Shown here one piece after another: positions 60,570 through 64,000 of a DNA stretch of 64,000 bases; positions within the stretch are counted from its first letter, which is position 1; the number at the start of each line of letters is the position of its first letter. The notes under the pieces were generated by a model, which worked only from the letters and a program-made list of their open reading frames with translations, did no database searches and was not told where the DNA came from. The DNA is from Pseudomonas sp. ML96. GTDB taxonomy: Bacteria; Pseudomonadota; Gammaproteobacteria; Pseudomonadales; Pseudomonadaceae. Location: NCBI RefSeq assembly GCF_000761545.1, contig NZ_JPMY01000036.1:90621-154620 (forward strand), read 5' to 3'. A program made the translations under genes and the position numbers.

Positions 60570-60998
60570 ATGCGCAAGACCCTCACCGCCCTGCTTCTCG
60601 CCGCCAGCCTGCCGACCATCGCCCTGGCCATGCCCGAGGGCGCCCCGTGCAACAAGCCGATGCATGGCGAACATCGCGGCCAAGGCGCGCGGATGTTCAA
60701 GGACCTGGACCTCAGCGCCGAACAGCGCGAGCAGGTGGGCAAGCTGATGCGCGAGCGCAAGGACGACCCGCGCGAGATCACCCAGAAGTACCTGGACAAG
60801 CTGCCCCAGGCCGACCGCGACGCGCTGAAGAAGGAGCTGGAGACCGCCCGTCTGGAGCACGACAAGGCCTTCCGTGCCATCCTCACCCCCGAGCAACAGA
60901 AGACCTTCGACGCGCGCAAGGCCGATATGGAAAAACGCCGCGCCGAACGCGCCGAGTTCGAGGCCTGGAAGGCTGAGAAAGACAAGCAGGCCCAATAA
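60570..60998 (+). CDS. CpxP-like periplasmic protein (LTxxQ family)
   Basis: 142 residues. Signal peptide MRKTLTALLLAASLPTIALA, then a highly charged helical domain with two LTxxQ-type motifs: LSAEQREQVG and LTPEQQKTF. CpxP/Spy family members bind misfolded periplasmic proteins and damp the Cpx kinase. It sits between the regulator and the kinase genes, the order also seen in P. aeruginosa (from memory). AAGGAG precedes the ATG. Confidence 0.87.
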   Translation: MRKTLTALLLAASLPTIALAMPEGAPCNKPMHGEHRGQGARMFKDLDLSAEQREQVGKLMRERKDDPREITQKYLDKLPQADRDALKKELETARLEHDKAFRAILTPEQQKTFDARKADMEKRRAERAEFEAWKAEKDKQAQ

Positions 60999-61012
60999 TC
61001 CAGCGCTACCCG

Positions 61013-61040
61013 GCCCGGCTCCATGAGCCGGGCTTTGCTA
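61013..61040 (+). terminator. Hairpin between cpxP-like and kinase genes
   Basis: GCCCGGCT (61013-61020), loop CCATG, AGCCGGGC (61026-61033), then TTTGCTATTT. A partial terminator that may lower kinase transcription relative to the CpxP-like gene. Confidence 0.6.
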
Positions 61041-61054
61041 TTTGAGGAGTTGCC

Positions 61055-62371
61055 ATGCGTTCACTGTTCTGGCGCATCTTCGCCAGCTTCTGGCTGGCCG
61101 TGGTGCTGGTCGCCGGCCTGTCCATGCTGCTCGGCAGGGCGCTGAACCAGGATGCCTGGGTACTCGCCCACCACCCGGCCCTGGACAACCTCGCCGAGCG
61201 CTGGAGCGAGATCTACCAGAACAAGGGCGCAGCGGCCGCCCAGCGCTACCTCGAAAAGCGCAAGATGCGCTACCGGGTCGATACCCAGGTCCTCGACGAC
61301 GGCGGCCAGCCACTGGTCTACGGCACCTTCCCGCCCCGCGCCGCTGCCCTGGAAGCACGCCAGGAAGAACGCCGCCTGCCCTGGCGCCGCCTGACCGAGG
61401 AATACCAGGCGCCCAATGGCCAGACCTACCTGTTCATCTACCGCATCCCCCATCCCGACCTGATGGAATGGCATCGCCAGAGCCTGTTCTGGCCGCTCAG
61501 CGCCCTGGCCATCGCCCTGGTAGTGCTGACCGCCATCAGCCTGCTGCTGACCCTGTCCATCACCCGCCCGCTGGGCCGCCTGCGTGGCGCCGTGCATGAC
61601 CTGGGGCAGACCGCCTACCAGCAACACAGCCTGGCGCGCCTGGCCAACCGCGGCGACGAGTTCGGCGTGCTGGCCCGCGACTTCAACCGCATGGGCTCGC
61701 GCCTGCAGGACCTGATCGGCAGCCAGCGCCAACTGCTGCGTGATGTCTCCCACGAACTGCGCTCACCACTGGCGCGCCTGCGCGTGGCCCTGGCCCTGAC
61801 CGAGCGCGCCGAGCCGGCCCAGCGCGAACAGCTGTGGGGGCGCCTGACTCAGGAATGCGACCGCCTGGAAGCCTTGATCGCCGAGATCCTCGCCCTCGCC
61901 CGCCTGGACGCCGACCCCGGCACGCCGCAACCGGTGGACCTGCGCCAATTGCTCGATAGCCTGCTGGAAGACGCCGCCCTGGCAGCCCCCGAGCAGCACC
62001 TGCAGGTGCGCATGGACAGCCGCCCGGTGGCCCTGCTGGGCTGGCCGGACATGCTCGGCCGGGCGCTGGACAACCTGCTACGCAATGCCCTGCGTTTCAA
62101 TCCGGAGGGGCAGCCTGTCGAGGTGGAGGTGACGCAGCAGGCCGAGCGGCTACGCATCGCCGTGCGCGATCACGGTCCCGGCGCCCCGGCGGAAATCATC
62201 GACAACCTGGGCGAGCCGTTCTTCCGCGCACCACATCAGGCCGCGCCAGGTCACGGCCTGGGCCTGGCCATCGCCCGCCGTGCGGCGGAGCGCCACGGCG
62301 GCAAACTGCTGCTGGCCAATCACCCACAGGGCGGCTTCGTCGCCACCCTGGAGTTGCCGCTGCAGCAGTGA
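61055..62371 (+). CDS. cpxA: Sensor histidine kinase, CpxA-like
   Basis: 438 residues. TM1 at about 7-27; periplasmic loop to about 148; TM2 at about 150-170; HAMP after (SITRPLGRLRGAV); HisKA with LRDVSHELRSPLARLRVAL carrying the phospho-His; ATPase domain with NLLRNALRFNP (N box), VRDHGPGAP and GHGLGLAIARRAAERHGG. Partner of the regulator upstream and probably restrained by the CpxP-like protein in the periplasm. The stop is 7 bp from the convergent nitroreductase stop. Confidence 0.9.
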   Translation: MRSLFWRIFASFWLAVVLVAGLSMLLGRALNQDAWVLAHHPALDNLAERWSEIYQNKGAAAAQRYLEKRKMRYRVDTQVLDDGGQPLVYGTFPPRAAALEARQEERRLPWRRLTEEYQAPNGQTYLFIYRIPHPDLMEWHRQSLFWPLSALAIALVVLTAISLLLTLSITRPLGRLRGAVHDLGQTAYQQHSLARLANRGDEFGVLARDFNRMGSRLQDLIGSQRQLLRDVSHELRSPLARLRVALALTERAEPAQREQLWGRLTQECDRLEALIAEILALARLDADPGTPQPVDLRQLLDSLLEDAALAAPEQHLQVRMDSRPVALLGWPDMLGRALDNLLRNALRFNPEGQPVEVEVTQQAERLRIAVRDHGPGAPAEIIDNLGEPFFRAPHQAAPGHGLGLAIARRAAERHGGKLLLANHPQGGFVATLELPLQQ

Positions 62372-62378
62372 AGGCTCG

Positions 62379-62936
62379 TCAGCCCTGCCAGGCGCTGACG
62401 AAGCCTGCGGTTTCCAGCGCCAGCGGGCTGCGGCGCTCGCCTTCGAAGCTGCCCAGATAGAGGAAACCGACGATCTTCTCGTTGGCGCCCAGGCCGAGGC
62501 CGGCCAGTACATGCGGGTGATGGGTCAGCGGGCCGGTGCGCCAGATCGCGCCGAAGCCCAGTGCCTGGGCCGCCAGCAGCACGCCATGGGCGGCGCAGCC
62601 GGCCGACAGCACCTGCTCCTCCTGCGGCACCTTGGGGTGCTCGCTGAGGCAAGCCACCACGACCAGCAGCAGCGGCGCGCGCAGCGGCATGGCGCGCGCT
62701 TTGTCCAGCACCTCGGCCTTGTTGGCCGGGTCCTGCGCCTGCGCCTCGGCGAACAGCTCGCCCAGGCGCCCGCGCGCCTCGCCCTCGATGGTGATGAAGC
62801 GCCACGGCCGCAGCTGGCCATGGTCCGGCGCGCGCAGTGCGGCGCGGAGCATCAGCTCGCGCTGGGCGGCATCCGGTGCCGGCGCCAGCAGGCGACCGAC
62901 AGAAACGCGGTTGAGCAGCAGATCGAGGGCTTGCAT
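62379..62936 (-). CDS. Nitroreductase family protein (YdjA-like)
   Basis: 185 residues, the short single-domain flavin nitroreductase. LRAALRAPDHGQLRPWRFITIEG is the FMN-binding N terminus, and GLGLGANEKIVGFLYLGS the C-terminal FMN loop. YdjA-type enzymes reduce nitro compounds weakly with NADPH; the natural substrate is unknown. Single gene, convergent with the kinase gene. Confidence 0.92.
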   Translation of the reverse strand: MQALDLLLNRVSVGRLLAPAPDAAQRELMLRAALRAPDHGQLRPWRFITIEGEARGRLGELFAEAQAQDPANKAEVLDKARAMPLRAPLLLVVVACLSEHPKVPQEEQVLSAGCAAHGVLLAAQALGFGAIWRTGPLTHHPHVLAGLGLGANEKIVGFLYLGSFEGERRSPLALETAGFVSAWQG

Positions 62937-63002
62937 GGCCGACTCCCAGGGAAACAGGCGGCCATTCTAGGGGTTGTCGGGGCTGAGCGCCAAAGTCGCC
63001 GA

Positions 63003-63362
63003 CTAGGCGACGAACGCCACCATCTGCTCCGCGGTCAACGGCGGCAGGCCATAGGCCGCGCGCGCCGCATCACAATGCGGATTGTGCTGACCGTCCTCCC
63101 AGCTGGCGGTGAACTCCCGACAAGTGCTGGAGCGTTGCTCGTAAACACTGCAGCGGGTGCCGCAGCCGACCTCGCCCTGCAGGCCGATGCAGCGCACTGG
63201 CTTGGTCGTGGTGCCGAGCATGGCCACATGATAGGGGCCGATCTGCTCGACCAGGTGATCAGGCACCGTGCCGCCGGAGGATTGGCATTCGCCCCAGTAG
63301 AAGGACACGCGGAAATTGGCGCAACAGGCGCCGCAGCTGAGGCAGGGATGATTGTCGGACAT
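63003..63362 (-). CDS. YkgJ-family cysteine cluster protein
   Basis: 119 residues. CLSCGACC near the N terminus, then CGTRCSVYEQRSSTCREF; the Cys-x2-Cys-x2-Cys-Cys and later Cys residues form the zinc- or iron-chelating cluster of the family. Function unknown. Commonly found next to trkH in Pseudomonas, as here. Confidence 0.9.
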   Translation of the reverse strand: MSDNHPCLSCGACCANFRVSFYWGECQSSGGTVPDHLVEQIGPYHVAMLGTTTKPVRCIGLQGEVGCGTRCSVYEQRSSTCREFTASWEDGQHNPHCDAARAAYGLPPLTAEQMVAFVA

Positions 63363-63544
63363 GGCACGGACGGGGTGGGCCGGGCGAGTGCCGGCGAATG
63401 GAGCCGTATTCTATGAATCGGCTCGCCGCTGTGAAGCCCCACACGGCGGATTTACAGGCCATGGCGCCAAGGTAGAATGGCGCCCCACCGCAGCCCAGCC
63501 GCCCGGCGCACTAGACTCAAGGCAATCGCGCGGAAAGGAAACCG

Positions 63545-64000
63545 ATGTCCCTGCCTACCCTACGCATCCTCGCCTTCATCAACGGCATCTTCCTGGTCAC
63601 CCTGGCGGTGAGCATGCTGGTCCCGGTCGGCACCCTGATGGTGTTCCAGCAGCCCCAGGGCATCAACGCCTTCCTCTGGTCCAGCCTGATCACCTTCGTC
63701 GCCGGCATCGCCATGATCGCCCAGGGCCGCCCGCAGCATGGCCAGCTGCGCCCGCGCGACATGTACATGCTGACCGTCTCCAGCTGGGTGCTGGTGTCGA
63801 TCTTCGCCACCCTGCCGTTCATCTTCACCCAGCACGCCAGCTTCACCGATGCCTACTTCGAGAGCATGTCCGGTATCACCGCCACCGGCGCGACCATCTT
63901 CACCGGGCTGGACAGCATGTCGCCGGGCATCCTGATCTGGCGCTCGCTGCTGCACTGGCTCGGCGGCATCGGCTTCATCGCCATGGCCGTGGCGATCCTG
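63545..64000 (+). CDS. trkH: Trk system potassium uptake protein, 3' end outside window
   Basis: The first 152 residues only. Membrane segments at about 8-30, 42-60 and 72-95, then the first pore loop SMSGITATGATIFTGLDS with the TATGAT-type selectivity filter and SPGILIWRSLLHWLGGIGFIAMAVAIL, typical of TrkH/TrkG. It imports K+ with TrkA. The ATG at 63545 is preceded by AAAGGAAA. The frame is open to the window end. Confidence 0.93.
   Translation, partial: MSLPTLRILAFINGIFLVTLAVSMLVPVGTLMVFQQPQGINAFLWSSLITFVAGIAMIAQGRPQHGQLRPRDMYMLTVSSWVLVSIFATLPFIFTQHASFTDAYFESMSGITATGATIFTGLDSMSPGILIWRSLLHWLGGIGFIAMAVAIL

Noticed and set aside
1..64000. tRNA/rRNA genes, CRISPR arrays, insertion sequences, prophage
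   Set aside because: No transposase or integrase reading frame, no regularly spaced repeats, and no cloverleaf-like sequence were noticed in the intergenic gaps.

Overview
The window looks like a chromosomal segment of a Pseudomonas-group gammaproteobacterium. The housekeeping genes are GC-rich with strongly GC-biased third positions, and their order matches what I recall of the Pseudomonas aeruginosa PA3140-PA3210 neighbourhood: comEA, wbpM, wbpL, O-antigen genes, ihfB, rpsA, cmk, a tyrA-aroA fusion, hisC, pheA, serC, gyrA, mtnA, the MTA deaminase gene, ubiG, mupP, yciK, a GGDEF gene, rluB, scpBA, yciB, cpxR, a cpxP-like gene, a kinase gene and trkH. The genus call rests on this synteny and on named protein families, not on a database search.

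Region 1 (1-1986) holds the 3' part of a plus-strand gene for a large tubulin/FtsZ-superfamily protein. It ends at a 32-nt bidirectional terminator palindrome.

Region 2 (1998-35889) is an O-antigen/surface polysaccharide locus, entirely on the minus strand, running from ihfB down to rmlD. Reading with transcription it has five parts. (a) A tightly coupled, largely ATGA-overlapped module runs from rfbF/rfbG (CDP-4-keto-6-deoxyglucose) through a 3,5-epimerase, a YHEH-type C-methyltransferase, a DegT aminotransferase, a PhyH dioxygenase, a second methyltransferase with the same architecture, a WbqC-like protein, a third methyltransferase, a reductase/epimerase, an ATP-grasp ligase, a phosphoesterase and a CmcI-type methyltransferase. 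It predicts an unusual, heavily modified CDP-linked branched amino sugar. (b) Assembly genes follow: a Wzx flippase, a GT2, an SDR, two GT4s, an approximately 795-residue membrane protein that looks like a flippase-polymerase fusion, and a separate Wzy-like protein. (c) UDP-L-FucNAc synthesis is encoded by fnlB, fnlA and fnlC homologues. (d) The initiating unit is made by a reductase, WbpL and WbpM. (e) After comEA and a terminator come a hydroxypyruvate isomerase/tartronate-semialdehyde-reductase-like pair and rmlBACD (dTDP-L-rhamnose). The middle of the locus is visibly more AT-rich than the flanks. I see no wzz and no JUMPstart/ops element.

Region 3 (36159-47436) is the conserved minus-strand block ihfB, rpsA, cmk, tyrA-aroA, hisC, pheA, serC, gyrA: DNA architecture, ribosomal protein S1, nucleotide and aromatic amino acid synthesis, serine synthesis and gyrase. 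GyrA carries Thr83 and Asp87 in the quinolone-resistance region.

Region 4 (47662-64000) has mtnA diverging from a plus-strand run (MTA deaminase, ubiG, mupP, yciK, GGDEF). A 155-bp nested palindromic element, MITE-like or RNA-forming, sits between the GGDEF gene and convergent rluB. A DUF1289 gene, scpB, scpA, yciO and rnm follow on the minus strand. Then come plus-strand yciB, yciI, a coiled-coil membrane protein, a CpxR-like regulator with a TTTAC-N6-TTTAC candidate operator upstream of a CpxP-like gene, and a sensor kinase. A nitroreductase and a YkgJ-family gene (minus) and the start of trkH (plus) close the window.
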